Origin: Tuctoria greenei
Taxonomy: Eukaryota > Streptophyta > Magnoliopsida > Poales > Poaceae
Length of the DNA: 64,000 nt
Assembly (NCBI GenBank): GCA_036927565.1
Contig: JAYESD010000009.1
Location: 169,406,929-169,470,928 of the forward strand
Direction: 5' to 3'
The position numbers and the translations under genes were made by a program. Positions within the stretch are counted from its first letter, which is position 1, and each line of letters begins with the position of its first letter. This document shows, in pieces, positions 11,207-22,042 of this stretch. Under the pieces are notes generated by a model that was not told the origin of the DNA, searched no databases, and saw only the letters and a list, made by a program, of their open reading frames with translations.

Positions 11207-12360
11207 TTGTCTTCTCCTGGCACACTTTCTCACGCACAACACTTGCACAACACTACATTGCCTTCACTTAATTGGCACACTTTCTCACGCACAACACTAC
11301 ACACTGTACCACTCGCACAGTACTCTCACACCAGCTCTACATACTATCTTAGCAACACCTGGCGCTCAGCTCAACAACACATGCAAATCTTATGATACCT
11401 TCAATGGTAAGAGTTCCAATGATGCATCCCTCTATTATGATTTCACATAATACAAGGCAGGGTATCATTCAGCCGAGAGTACCATTTCCTATGCCAAGAA
11501 CTACAATCCAGTCCAATAGCTCGAAAAGGGCTCGGGTTGCTCCCCCAGTTTATACATCCTCATGTGTTAACCATATGCAACCTTTTGTCCCTTTCTATAG
11601 CACAATGCAGCCAGCATTTTTCCGTGCATTTCAGACAGCACAGGTACCACCACCAGGCAATACTTTTTGGAGTTTCCCTGATCTGTTTCCTCCCAGTGCA
11701 CCATCTCAGCTCATTGCAGCAAAAGCATATCAAGGTCAGGGACACCAGCGTCAAGCATTACCATATCCTCAGATGCCTCCTAACACGCCGGTTGGTACAG
11801 GCGTGCCACTCTCGCGGTGCACCCCCTTTTCCACTCAGGAAAAACAGCAACAGCAAGGCCCATCAGCAGATACTAGTAGAACATGGAGGGATGCACTTGT
11901 TACTTTAGCTCATGAACTGGGGGTACCTGATTCTGATTATAATGTTGACCCATCAGTGGGTCAGCAATCTGCAAGCACTTCTTCGCAAACTCTATACCCT
12001 AATCAGCTACTTGCTCAAGCAAAGGCGTGGAACCTGTGGGTCAACAATCTACAAGCACTTCTTCACAACCTCTGTATCCTAATCAGCTACTCGCTCAAGC
12101 AAAGGCGTGCCAGGGTCATAATATTAATCCCGTAAATGTTGCAGCTCAAGCTCCTTTACAGATAAGGCTTCCAAGTAGGGACAATTTATCAAATCTGGCA
12201 TCTGGCAGTGCTGTTATTTCATATGATGCTATTCAAGCTATTCTATTTTGCAGGCACAGCACCATGTCTCACGCACAATTAATGCAGCAAGTCCGCACTT
12301 GTTTCACACACGCACACGCTAAGAGCTCAAATGGAACACACACAAAACAAGATTAGATCC
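11207..12360 (+). pseudogene. Q/P-rich host gene fragment, unit D (best preserved)
   Basis: Contains the longest uninterrupted frame of this family, 11392-12135, 247 residues. It has SSKRARVAPPVYTSS near residue 45, a proline-rich middle, EKQQQQGPSADTS near 155, HELGVPDSDYNVDP near 175 and LYPNQLLAQAKA near 205. The end is scrambled by an internal duplication of the LYPNQLLA block. A frame offset continues the similarity to about 12290 (QIRLPSRDNLSNLASG). No known domain is visible. As the cleanest copy, it is the best query for identifying the ancestral protein. Confidence 0.55.
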
Positions 12361-12446
12361 AACAGGATTCTAACATATATCAAGTGAGATAAAAAAACCA
12401 TCTGCAGGAACACAACAAAAAGCTCAAGCACGATGCAATCAGCCCA

Positions 12447-13435
12447 AATACTCCCCAGAGGCAGATGGGACTGAGTGTTCCTGATGAGCCTTCGAACTAC
12501 AATGATGGGCCTACAGGAAGAGCTACGAAATTTCTCAAACTGGGGTGAACCAAAAAATGTTACGTACACATGAAACTTCAGAGAGTGCATCCAGATATGA
12601 TTGGGAATACCCTGTTTCTCTGCATGCTGGTAATGTAGTGGAGAATTTGGGCCAAATTCTTCAGCGACAAGATGCAATTCCTCAAATTCATGGGCCACCA
12701 ACTCCTCCAGTCACCACCCATTTGCAGAATAATACATCATCATTTCCTTCGAATAGCCACTTGCAGCAAAGTATGTAACTTTTCGGTGCACCCACAAGGA
12801 ACCAAGGTAGCTGCGAATAACTCAACTCATAATGCACAGGGCATGTCATATGGGACACAACCAACTTGGTTATGGTCTAGTGGCACGAGCATTAACAAAT
12901 TTCTCTGCACATAAAGTGTTGTTGGTCGAGCTCCACAGCATCTTTCAACAAGTGTGCATACTGGGCAGAGTCAGGCAGCAATTGACTTGCATAGGCTGAG
13001 TCGAGACAGCGGCACGCAGGCTAAAAGCATACAGAACATGCAGGGTTTCCAGCCCTGGTTGCTCCAAATGTGCAAATTTGGGGAACGAGTGGGGGATCGT
13101 GCGGCTAGCACCGTAGGGTTGGTGCTAGTCCACCCGCGTTCGAGCGCTCGCTCCAGCGTGCGGTGCCCACCTCTTTTTAATATATTAGCTCATGACACCC
13201 GATTCATGATGGCTTTCAAAAAAAATGTGCAAATTCAGAATCAATCCTTGCATGGGTTATCTCTTTTGCCAGCTTCCAGCTTAGCTTATGTGGTCAGAGC
13301 TCCTATTTCGCATAATGCAGCGAAAGGTGGAGACAACCATCACGTTACTGCATCATTGGCACAATACTCTTGAAATGCTGGTATTGTGGGACCTCAACCG
13401 TCACAGCCCAATATGAAATCGAGCTTGATGGTCGC
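12447..13435 (+). pseudogene. CCCH-gene downstream fragment, unit D
   Basis: This matches 9445-10300 of unit C from CTCCCCAGAGGCAG onward, but both zinc fingers are missing here. The junction after CAAATACT at about 12446 joins it directly to the preceding Q/P-rich fragment. Blocks RYDWEYPVSLHAGN, LGQILQRQDAIPQIHGPP and QAAIDLHRLSRDSG are present. The SINE at 13079-13222 interrupts it. Stops and frame changes show that it is not functional. Confidence 0.6.
13079..13222 (+). mobile_element. tRNA-type SINE insertion
   Basis: A 144-bp insertion flanked by a perfect 13-bp duplication, AAATGTGCAAATT (13066-13078 and 13223-13235). The paralogous site in unit C near 10085-10100 has the uninterrupted target. 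The body contains GTTCGAGCG (a B-box-like pol III motif at 13138-13146) and ends in TTTC followed by an A run. Size, tail and long duplication all fit a SINE; I do not assign a named family. Confidence 0.85.
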
Positions 13436-13486
13436 TTCATCCGCAGCCTTGCACAACACTTTCTCACGCACAACACTTGGCACGCA

Positions 13487-13508
13487 TCTCTCTCTCTCTC
13501 TCTCTCTT
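13487..13508. repeat. (TC)11 microsatellite
   Basis: Eleven TC dinucleotides followed by TTTCTAGG. The counterpart in unit C (near 10386) is much shorter. Confidence 0.85.
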
Positions 13509-13689
13509 TCTAGGCTCTCTCCGGTGTACCTACCTTGGTAGGTGCGTATATTGTTGTATCACGTGAACGTGAAACGAGACCGGGTAGGTGACATAACACA
13601 TGCAATGAGAGTTCACATCGGGATACTGGATATATGCTATAGAATCTACTGATGGAAACATACCTTTCTTTGTGCGGGATGACCTCTAG

Positions 13690-13905
13690 AATGGCGGTTC
13701 TGACTTTTCACGCACGGAGGACGACGCGATGATGAGTCGGTGGTTGGTGATGTGAAAGGAGCAGGCCCAGTCACCAGCCACGCCTCCGTCAGCTCTGAGG
13801 GCTGTGACGAGGATGAGCTTACGGTCAGGCGCAGGGCGGCAGTGCCATCAGCTTCGTCCAATCGCTGGGACAAGGACGAGCCTACGTCTACCACTCAAGA
13901 CTACT
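13690..13905 (+). other. Coding-like fragment of unknown origin
   Basis: A GC-rich stretch with an open plus frame from 13740 (VGDVKGAGPVTSHASVSS, then acidic and Arg-rich residues to about 13905). It is unlike the AT-rich surroundings and has no paralogue in units A to C. After it the leader-like block CACCATGTCTCACGCACAA resumes. It may be an exon or a captured gene piece; I do not recognise it. Confidence 0.3.
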
Positions 13906-14330
13906 GCACCATGTCTCACGCACAATGCAGCAAGTCTGCAATTGTTAATTCCACACACGCACACGATAAGAGCTCAAGTGAAACACACACAAAATGAGAT
14001 TAGATCCAACAGGATTCTAACATCAACTGATATAAAATAAAACCATCAGCTCATATTGTCTAGAAGGCAGGAACACAACAAAAAGCTCAAGCACGATGCA
14101 ATATAATCAGCTCGAATATCCAGTATTTAGAGAAGACAGCAAAACAATGGAACTAAAGTTCAATGCCATATATTCCGAAGCATGTGTCTCACACATTTAG
14201 AATGCAACACAAGAAGACATTATTCTAAAATTCTATCTCAGATAGGTCACAAGGTTTGGTTCAATCAGGACCCTAAATAACTGACAACACGGATGATACG
14301 GTCGGCGAAACCACAAAGCTTACCAGACAT

Positions 14331-14632
14331 TCATTCCTTGAAGGCGACCTTGTTGATGAGTGACTTGTGGATGTGGGGAATGACGCCTCCGCCGGCGACG
14401 GTGCCCTTGATGAGGGTGTCGAGCTCCTCATCTCCGCAGATTTGGCCAGCTGATGGTGGCGAGGGGTTATGCGCTTCACCTTGAGGTCCTTGCTCGCGTT
14501 CCCTGCCAGCTCCAAGCCCTTCGCCGTAAGGTACTCCAGGACCGCTGCCGAGTACACGGCCGCAGTTGCTGCAACCTGACCATTCGCTTGGACCCGTTCC
14601 TTGAGATGGCGGTGGATACGCTCAACAGGATA
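14331..14632 (-). pseudogene. H2A.Z: H2A.Z exon 2, copy 1
   Basis: The minus strand begins after a CACAG acceptor with PVERIHRHLKERV, VAATAAVYSAAVLEYLTA, LELAGNASKDLKVKRITP and a block reading GDEELDTLIKGTVAGGG, and ends at TGA 14333-14331. The VIPHIHKSLI docking segment identifies H2A.Z rather than canonical H2A. Two extra bases after the QLA motif shift the frame, and CGC has become TGC at the next Arg, so the exon is broken. It opens in the phase in which exon 1 ends (CAG, then TAT). This copy is duplicated exactly at 31964-32265. The chromovirus at 15039 lies in its upstream intron. Confidence 0.85.
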
Positions 14633-15033
14633 CTGTGAGGTTTCACATAATATAATGGATCGATCTGCTTTAGGGCAACAAGTTCTCGATCTGAGTTTAG
14701 CGTCAAAGATAACCAACGAATTACTCCATCTCTACTATTTTACTCAATATAAAACCACTATGTAACGTATTGTCCAGCGAAGCGTTAACTTAGTCATTTA
14801 TTTCTCTTCACATGGAAACATGGAAGATTACACACCAAAAAATAAAAACTGACAGAAGAAAACAATAAATCAAATCACAATCTTTCCTGATCAACTCCGA
14901 CCAGTGCCAAGGCTAAAATTCATTACAAATAAAGCAATAATCAAATATGCAACTTTTGGCATCTTGACACACATATATGTTGGAACCACAGGATCGATAG
15001 AACACAAGAATACATTGAACCGGAGACCGACGA
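14633..15033 (-). other. H2A.Z intron sequence next to exon 2
   Basis: An AT-rich stretch between the exon 2 acceptor and the chromovirus insertion site. No reading frame or RNA gene is visible. It is the left part of the intron that the retrotransposon splits. Confidence 0.5.
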
Positions 15034-15038
15034 ATCGG
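15034..15038. repeat. Target-site duplication ATCGG (left, copy 1)
   Basis: ATCGG immediately precedes TGTCACGCC, the outer end of the chromovirus LTR. The same 5 bp follow the other outer end at 56751-56755. Because of the tandem duplication it is also present at 32667-32671. Confidence 0.85.
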
Positions 15039-18000
15039 TGTCACGCCCGGTCATCATAAAGATGAACAGACGCTTATCACATGTACGCCAGGATCAGTTG
15101 AATCGTACATGCGTCGACAAAAGCGAAATATCATACATAGCCATGTTCGAATACATAAATAGTCTTACAGCACGACCCGAAGGTCTACAAATACACAACA
15201 CAACTATTTACATCAACAACAATATTAACCAAGTTCAAACTACAGCAGAAGACGAATAGGTAAGAGAAGTTCCATCTCCACAGGCAGCAGTTGCGCGTAA
15301 GGTCGCCAGCCTAGACCAAGTCCTCCGGATTGACGAAGTAGTCCTCCGGTGTCGCTTCTTCTTCTTCATATTCTAATGGAAAATTAAACGCTTGAGTACA
15401 TAGAGTACTCAGCAAGTGCGGGAAGAGATGACATGATTGGCTAAAGCAAGGGAAGGCCAATTATGGCTTAGCACTATGCTTAAAACCTAACCTTAGCTTT
15501 CAATTACCAATATCATAATTCAAGAAGTAATCAACACATGAGTAATGACAAGGAATGTAACTTGAATCATAATTAACCACCATTTCCCAACCATAGACTA
15601 ATTATGAACTGACCCCAAGCCGCTCTTGTCCGTGAGCACGGCTGTCATGACAGTTTTACCAAATCTCTGCAGAGAGTGTACCCTTTCCCCACAAGCAGTG
15701 ATTCCATCCCCTGTTGCCAGGTGGACTGAGTAAACCTCCATGTAGCCCGTGGTGATCAACCACATTTCACACTTCCGTAGGTGTGTGGCCAGGAGATCAC
15801 TACATGGTCTTTACAAAGGTACTCCCGACTAGTGCTAGCCCTCTAAGGTTTCCACCACTGAGGATTCTCGGAGTAACCCTCCGCCTCAGAGCCGCCTCTT
15901 GAGCCTTGCGGATCCCAGAGCAGTTCCCCTGCATCATTCCCCGCACCTTCCAACCACTAGCATTTCATCGGGGGAAACCTAATTAATTGACCATGCTGCC
16001 CCATCTCAGTCTCGTGGTGGTACTATAAAGCTTAGTGGCTTCCTCCATAAACCGGTCCTTAGAATCCGGTGGTAACAAACCCCAATCCCGGGTCTCGTGC
16101 AAACTGCACCATACCAAAACTATCCAACCACCAGATTCCTATCTACTACTATTGTGTAACCACCACAAATTAAGGTAACCATAAAGTTTAACATGGCACA
16201 ATTGTATGAAATCCCAATCCCAATATCTAAGCATGGCTAAGCATAAATATGACCTATCTACTTCCCAATCCCATTTCAGGTAACAAGGAATTATATGGAA
16301 CAGGGCATGTAAACATGAAGTAGGACATCAATTTAATTAGCATGCATCTATCTAAATTCCTAAAACTGGAACAAAATGGTCAAGGGCACTTGCCTTCGTT
16401 GACGACTTGAGTGTTAGAAAAGTCTTGGTCTTGGAGGTTAATATTAGGGTCGTAGTACGACTCTAGATATATACCCAAGCATGGCAAGAATAAAATAAAG
16501 CTAAATAAGTAGAGGGCACGCAAAACAGTACATCACAACATACACATAGGCATAAAATCCTATACTAATGCGTCCCTACGAAGTATTTATTACTTAACAT
16601 GGCCAAAGTATGCATTTTATATTTATCCTACATTTTTGGGATTTAATTATATCCTAAAACCATTTTTATTGGATTTTCTATGGCCAAAATGTATTTTTAA
16701 ACATTTATAATAAATATTCCATGGACAAAATATATTTCATAAGAACTCTACAATTTATTCACAGCATAAAATGATTTATACCAATTTTTCCTAACATTTC
16801 TAACTTAATTACCATTTTTATCTATTTTCTACACCTCAAATACACCTAAAAACCATATTCAACAAATAAATAAAAGTCCAGGGACTAATTAAATAGTTTT
16901 CTATACTGCACAGGGACTAAATTCATGATTCTACAAATTTACAGGGCTTAGATTGCTTATTTAAAGGATTAAATCCAATTTTTAGGTGTTCAGGGGCTAG
17001 TCTGCAATTCCCAGGGGCTAGACTTCAATTTCTGTGAAGTCCAGGGGGTAGCAAGCAAGGTTCCAGGGGTCTAGGGTGTAAAAGCAATGGCGGGAAAACT
17101 AAATTGAATATGGGCCGTTGGATCTTAAATGGACGCGCGGGATTTTATTACACGAACCGTTACGATGATCTAATCTGGGCCGTCGGACTCAAACCAACGG
17201 CCGAGGTGCGGCCACGTCGCCCTTGGCGACGCCGTCCACACGCGCGCGGCGGCGCTGGAGTCCGCGGCGGCGAACCTCGCCGGAGCTGGCCCAAACGGCG
17301 ATTCCTACGTCGATCCTACGCGCCACGAGCATGAACCGGGAGAGGAGGAGTAGGGGAACTCACCTAGGGGAGTGTCGGGGCACGAAATCGGCCGGAGAGG
17401 GGTCGGCGACAAGGAACGACGGCGGTTGGCGTCGGTGCTCGTCGAGCTTGGCAAATCCCCGGCGATCTCCTTGCTCCAACGTGTCCGGCATGCTCCTGGG
17501 GTCACGGCGAAGAGGTCAGAGGGGAGAGAGGAGTGCGGTGATCGCCGGTTAGACGGGAACATGCGGGGCTTACCGAGAGCGACGATGTGCTAGGGTTTGC
17601 GCGTGGGAAGGGGGAAAACAAGGGAGAGAGGGGGAGTTTATAGCGGAGGGGAGTGCGGCGGTTGCAGGCGCACGCGAAGGGAGGTTTCCCCAGGTTGATT
17701 CGTGCGTGGAGCGGCGGTTGCAAAGGGGGGGGGGGTTCGGCGTGGGCGCGGCGCGGCGCGGGAAAGAGGGAGTGGCGGTTACTCCCTGGAAGGGATGACA
17801 CGCGGGCCCTGCCTGGCAGAGAGAGGGAGAGAGGGGAGGGGTTTGCTGGGCTGCGGTGAGGGAAGGGAGAAGTTGGGCCGGGGGAGAAGTTTGGCCCAGG
17901 GAGGGTTTTAATTCTTTTTCTTTTTCTTTTTCACTTCTTTTCTTTTGATTTGAATTCAGATTCAAATTTAATTCGTTTGCTACACGTTTGAACTTCAAAA

Positions 18001-18072
18001 ATCACCCAAAAATGCATACAACAATGTTCAAGGGTTTGAGCAAATTTTTGTACATGAAAAATGGATGTTACA
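15039..18072 (-). mobile_element. 3' LTR of chromovirus, copy 1 (3,034 bp)
   Basis: Plus-strand ends are TGTCACGCC and GGATGTTACA, so in element sense it runs from TGTAACATCC to GGCGTGACA. The homologous right LTR is at 41408-42962 and 55909-56750. In element sense the GC-rich U3 has a TATA box (plus 17636-17642). The R/U5 part is AT-rich and about 2.5 kb long. The open frames in this region are not coding. By eye the two LTRs differ by about 2%, with more change in the CpG-rich part. Confidence 0.88.
17636..17642 (-). promoter_or_regulatory. TATA box of chromovirus LTR
   Basis: TATAAAC on the minus strand, conserved at 35269-35275 and 56323-56329. It is followed by a leader with CAAACCCTAGCAC and a GGTAAG donor-like site, as in plant LTR promoters. 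Confidence 0.5.
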
Positions 18073-18087
18073 ACTCTACCCCCCTTA
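18073..18087 (-). promoter_or_regulatory. Polypurine tract of chromovirus
   Basis: In element sense, TTAAGGGGGGTAGAGT lies directly before the 3' LTR, where plus-strand DNA priming starts. The last codon of the shifted pol frame overlaps it. Confidence 0.7.
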
Positions 18088-18273
18088 AAAGGAATCTCGC
18101 CCTCGAGATTCGGACGTCCTAAGGGAAAGATGAGGGAAATCTGCCTTGAGATCTTCTTCTCTTTCCCATGTTGCTTCTGCCTCTGAGTGATGTCTCCATT
18201 GCACCTTACACATGCGAATGAATTTGTTTCTGGTGACCTTTTCTAATGTCTCAAGTATCTTGATAGGCTGTCC
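18085..18273 (-). pseudogene. Chromodomain-type C-terminus of pol, out of frame
   Basis: Downstream of the pol stop at 18318, another minus frame reads a segment with KVQWRHH and EATWERE. These motifs are typical of the C-terminal chromodomain-like tail of Tekay/Del chromoviruses, which directs integration to heterochromatin. It is separated from pol by an in-frame TAG and a frame change, so this copy would lack the tail. Confidence 0.65.
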
Positions 18274-18317
18274 ACATAAGACAAATCTTCTTGTACATCA
18301 ACTGCTTCCATAGGTAA

Positions 18318-21191
18318 CTATTCCTCAGGCACACCCAGACACTTCTTAAGTTGCGAAACATGGAATACATTATGAACATCTGATAAGTGCGGTGGAAGCT
18401 CAAGCTGATAAGCCACTTCTCCTCGTCTTTTGAGTATCTTGAACGGGCCAATGTAGCGGGGTGACAACTTGCCTCTTACTTTAAATCTTCTCAATCCTCT
18501 CATAGGTGACACCTTCAAGTACACATAATCACCAACCTCAAATGTTAGATCACGTCTTCGAGTATCCGCATAACTCTTCTGTCTTGTTTGGGCTGCCTTT
18601 AGATTCTTCCGAATTTCTTGTACTTGTCTTTCAGCCTCTTGTAGTACGTCAGGCCCAAAGACTTGACTTTCCCCAGTTTGATTCCAAAACAACGGTGTCC
18701 TACACTTTCGCCCATACAATGCTTCAAAAGGAGACATCTTCAAATTGGCTTGATAACTGTTGTTGTAAGAGAATTCGGCATATGGCAGATTCTTGTCCCA
18801 ACTTTTGCTATTCTTTAGAGCGCACGCTCTCAACATGTCTTCTAATATCTGGTTGGTGCGTTCTGTCTGACCATCAGTTTGAGGATGATACGCCGAACTA
18901 AAATTTAGATGGGTATCCATTGATTCATGCAACTTCTGCCAGAATCTTGAGGTGAACTGAGTGCCTCTGTCTGAAATGATCTTCTTAGGAACTCCATGTA
19001 AGCATACAATCCTGGAGATGTACAGTTCCACCAACTTGGGGCCATTGTATGTTTCTTTCACGGGAATAAAGTGAGCAACTTTAGTCAAACGATCCACAAT
19101 AACCCATATAGAATCATATCCAGACTGTGTTCTTGGTAGTCCCACAATGAAATCCATACTAATTTCTTCCCACTTCCATTCTGGTACTTTGATTGGTTGC
19201 AATAACCCTGCTGGTCTTTGATGTTCCGCCTTAATCAATTGACATGTATCACATATGGCCACATATTCTGCTACATCCCGTTTCATTCCATGCCACCAAT
19301 ATCGATCTTTAAGGTCTTGATACATCTTTGTGCTTTCGGGATGAATGGAGTATGATGAGTTATGGGCTTCTCTTAGTATCAACTCTTTAATCTCCTTGAT
19401 ATCTGGAACACAAATCCTCTTTCCAAGCCATAAGGTTCCTTGTTCATCCTCTCTAAAGTTCGGAGCTTTTCCCTTCTTCATCAATTGCTTGATCTCCTTG
19501 ACCTTCTCATCATTCTTTTGTCCTTCTCGTATATCACGTTCAAGGGTTGAGTCCACTTCCATAGCAAATGCTTTAGTGCTAGACACTAGACATAGGTTTA
19601 ACCTTACAAATTCTTCACATAACTGGGGTTGAAGAGCTTGTACCGACAAGTTATTACATTGTCCCTTTCTGCTTAGAGCATCAGCGACCACATTAGCCTT
19701 TCCTGGATGGTAGTTGATTCCCACATCAAAATCATTTATTAATTCCAACCAACGACGTTGTCTGAGATTAAGATCCGGTTGTGTGAATATGTACTTCAAG
19801 CTCTTGTGATCTGTGTATATCTCAGTTCTTTTTCCCATCAAGTAGTGTCTCCATATCTTCAATGCATGAACAACAGCTGCTAATTCTAAATCATGTGTTG
19901 GATAGTTCCTCTCATGTTTCCGAAGCTGTCTTGAAGCATAGGCTACCACATGTCCTCCTTGCATTAAGACACATCCTAAACCATGACCAGATGCATCGCA
20001 ATAGACCACAAACTCCTTCTGCATATCAGGCATCACCAATACCGGTGCACTGGTTAACCTCTTCTTCAACTCGGCGAAACTTACTTCACATTCGGGGGTC
20101 CACTTGAAAGCAAGTCCTTTCTCAAGTAACTTGGTTAGGGGTCGAGAGATCTTTGAAAATCCCTCGATGAATCGATGATAGTAACCAACCATACCTAAGA
20201 ATCTTCGTATATCATGCACACTCTCGGGTGTTTCCCACTTAAGAACATCTGCCACTTTGCCTGGGTCCACTGCTATACCTCCTTCTGATATGACATGCCC
20301 CAAAAATGATACCTTCTTCAGCCAGAACTCACACTTACTAAGCTTGGCATACAGTTGATGTTGGCGGAGCTTCTGTAGAGCCATCCTGAGGTGCTCTTCA
20401 TGCTCTTCTTCAGTCTTGGAGTAGATAAGTATGTCATTGATGAATACCACTACAAACTTGTCCAAGTACTCCATGAATACCTTGTTCATTAGATACATAA
20501 AATATGCCGGAGCATTGGTCAATCCAAACGACATAACTGTATACTCATATAATCCATATCGAGAGACAAATGCCGTCTTGGGAATGTCTGAGGGTCTAAT
20601 CTTCAGTTGGTGGTAGCCCGAACGAAGATCAATCTTGGAGAACACACATGCTCCTCTCAACTGATCAAACAAATCTTCAATCCTTGGTAGTGGATATTTA
20701 TTCTTGATCGTTACCTCATTTAAGGCACGGTAATCCACACACAACCTTTGAGTTCCATCCTTCTTAGGTACAAATATAACTGGTGCTCCCCAAGGCGATG
20801 AGCTAGGACGAATATATCCTTTTGCCAATAACTCCTCAATGTGATCCTTTAGTTCAGCTAATTGTTTAGCATCCATTCTATATGACCTCTTATATATTGG
20901 GGTCGTTCCAGGTACTAACTCAATGACAAATTCAACCTCTCGATCAGGGGGCATACCTGGTAAGTCATCTGGGAATACATCCGGAAATTCCTTCACAACC
21001 CTGATGTCTTCGGTATTCTCAAGATGGTTGAGTTGTACTACTGCCTCTTGTGTCTGATCTGGCTTGAACTCCACTGTAGTGCCATCCGGGTGTGTTAAGC
21101 AAATTGTTCTAGTTGCACAATGAATTACTCCTTGATTCTTCGTCAACCACTCCATTCCCAGAATGATATCTAATCCTTGTGAGTCCAACAC
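18318..21191 (-). CDS. pol: Chromovirus pol (copy 1), defective
   Basis: A frame of 957 residues. In order: end of the protease linker, reverse transcriptase (about 110-290), RNase H (about 385-505, YCDASGHGLG), integrase zinc finger (about 610-665, CDTCQ) and integrase core (about 690-850). In the core the motifs SMDF, SDRGTQFTS and QTERTN keep D, D and E. The reverse transcriptase box reads FIND instead of FIDD at residues 250-253, so a catalytic Asp is Asn and polymerisation should fail. The N-terminus is cut off from gag-protease by a frameshift in a C7 run (21215-21221). It copies RNA to DNA and integrates it in the nucleus in intact relatives. It is identical to 35951-38824. Confidence 0.9.
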   Translation of the reverse strand: MLDSQGLDIILGMEWLTKNQGVIHCATRTICLTHPDGTTVEFKPDQTQEAVVQLNHLENTEDIRVVKEFPDVFPDDLPGMPPDREVEFVIELVPGTTPIYKRSYRMDAKQLAELKDHIEELLAKGYIRPSSSPWGAPVIFVPKKDGTQRLCVDYRALNEVTIKNKYPLPRIEDLFDQLRGACVFSKIDLRSGYHQLKIRPSDIPKTAFVSRYGLYEYTVMSFGLTNAPAYFMYLMNKVFMEYLDKFVVVFINDILIYSKTEEEHEEHLRMALQKLRQHQLYAKLSKCEFWLKKVSFLGHVISEGGIAVDPGKVADVLKWETPESVHDIRRFLGMVGYYHRFIEGFSKISRPLTKLLEKGLAFKWTPECEVSFAELKKRLTSAPVLVMPDMQKEFVVYCDASGHGLGCVLMQGGHVVAYASRQLRKHERNYPTHDLELAAVVHALKIWRHYLMGKRTEIYTDHKSLKYIFTQPDLNLRQRRWLELINDFDVGINYHPGKANVVADALSRKGQCNNLSVQALQPQLCEEFVRLNLCLVSSTKAFAMEVDSTLERDIREGQKNDEKVKEIKQLMKKGKAPNFREDEQGTLWLGKRICVPDIKEIKELILREAHNSSYSIHPESTKMYQDLKDRYWWHGMKRDVAEYVAICDTCQLIKAEHQRPAGLLQPIKVPEWKWEEISMDFIVGLPRTQSGYDSIWVIVDRLTKVAHFIPVKETYNGPKLVELYISRIVCLHGVPKKIISDRGTQFTSRFWQKLHESMDTHLNFSSAYHPQTDGQTERTNQILEDMLRACALKNSKSWDKNLPYAEFSYNNSYQANLKMSPFEALYGRKCRTPLFWNQTGESQVFGPDVLQEAERQVQEIRKNLKAAQTRQKSYADTRRRDLTFEVGDYVYLKVSPMRGLRRFKVRGKLSPRYIGPFKILKRRGEVAYQLELPPHLSDVHNVFHVSQLKKCLGVPEE

Positions 21192-22042
21192 TATTAGGTT
21201 GGCCCAAAAGACTACCCCCCCTTATGTTTATACTCACTTTACGGCATAGATGCCTTGCCACCATCTCTCCTCCAGGAGAGTTTATCAATAATGGCCCATT
21301 CAAGAATGTAACTACCATGTCATGCTTCTTTATGAAATCCTTGGATATAAATGAATGTGTAGCACCCGAATCAAACAATACGGTGGCGGGGTGGGATTTA
21401 ACAGAAAACATACCGATCACCACATCAGGCGCTTCCTGTGCTTGCTCTAGAGTCACATGGTTGACACGGCCAGGTGGGTTTTGTTGCTTCTTCGGACAAC
21501 TGCTGGCGTAGTGTCCCCATTCTCCGCACTTGTAACATTGGACTCCCGCAGCATTACTTTGGCCCTTGTTGCCTCCTGATTGGTTTCTTAGGGGTTGGCC
21601 ATTTGGACGGTTGGCTAGGGCTGAAGGGCGGGGTGGCTGCATCTGCTGATGTGGGGGTTGCATTGGCTGGCGTGGTGGCTGCTGCTGCTGGCGCATTTGC
21701 TGATTGTAGGGAGTGGATGGCCTGTAATTGGAGTTTAGAAATCTCGGTCCCGAGTAGTTCATGGGACGAGTCATATGGGTTGCAGGCTGAGGGTTGAGAC
21801 GGGGGCGTACGTTGCTGCTAGAGGCATGTTCTATAGTCAACTTCCTTTTTCTTTCCTCATCATCCAGTTCCTTTTTAGTCCGCTCCACTTCAAAAGCTTT
21901 ATCAACTAACTTCTGAAAGTCACTGTAATCGCTGGAAGACATGGCGAACTTTAACTCCTCGTCCAACCCATTCTTGAAGCGGAATTGTTTCTTGGAATCG
22001 GTATCCACGTCTGTCGGTGCATAGCGGGATAACTGGGTGAAT
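21109..22042 (-). pseudogene. gag: Chromovirus gag-protease (copy 1), truncated by the tandem duplication
   Basis: The minus frame contains the end of the gag capsid region, a Q/P-rich linker, a CCHC zinc knuckle (CYKCGEWGHYASSC) and the protease motif LFDSGATHSFIS. The N-terminal half of gag is absent because the duplication junction at 22042/22043 joins gag to the host fragment of unit A. The frame leaves register with pol at the C7 run 21215-21221. Confidence 0.88.

Larger units (their letters stand above)
4410..22042. repeat. 17,633-bp direct tandem duplication, copy 1
   Basis: Every base sampled matches position +17,633. This includes homopolymers (C7 at 21215-21221, G11 near 17725), the SINE and the TC microsatellite. 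The left edge differs at 4409 (C) versus 22042 (T). The right edge shares GCA (22043-22045 and 39676-39678) before diverging. The unit runs from the CCCH-gene fragment into the chromovirus gag frame. Confidence 0.95.

Noticed and set aside
13079..13222. tRNA gene at the SINE head
   Set aside because: Only a B-box-like motif is seen; no cloverleaf or CCA-ready acceptor stem can be drawn.
3543..14640. Helitron capture as the cause of the gene-fragment mosaic
   Set aside because: I found no TC start with a hairpin and CTRR end flanking the block, no Rep/helicase sequence, and the fragments repeat as whole spacer-gene units. Not excluded if the ends lie outside the window.
15038..15259. 73-residue plus frame at the outer LTR end
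   Set aside because: Lies entirely inside the chromovirus LTR, on the strand opposite to the element, with no domain.
17104..18000. Cluster of Arg- and Pro-rich frames, also at 34737-35631 and 55818-56677
   Set aside because: CpG-rich U3 of the LTR; several frames are open on both strands, so they are composition effects.
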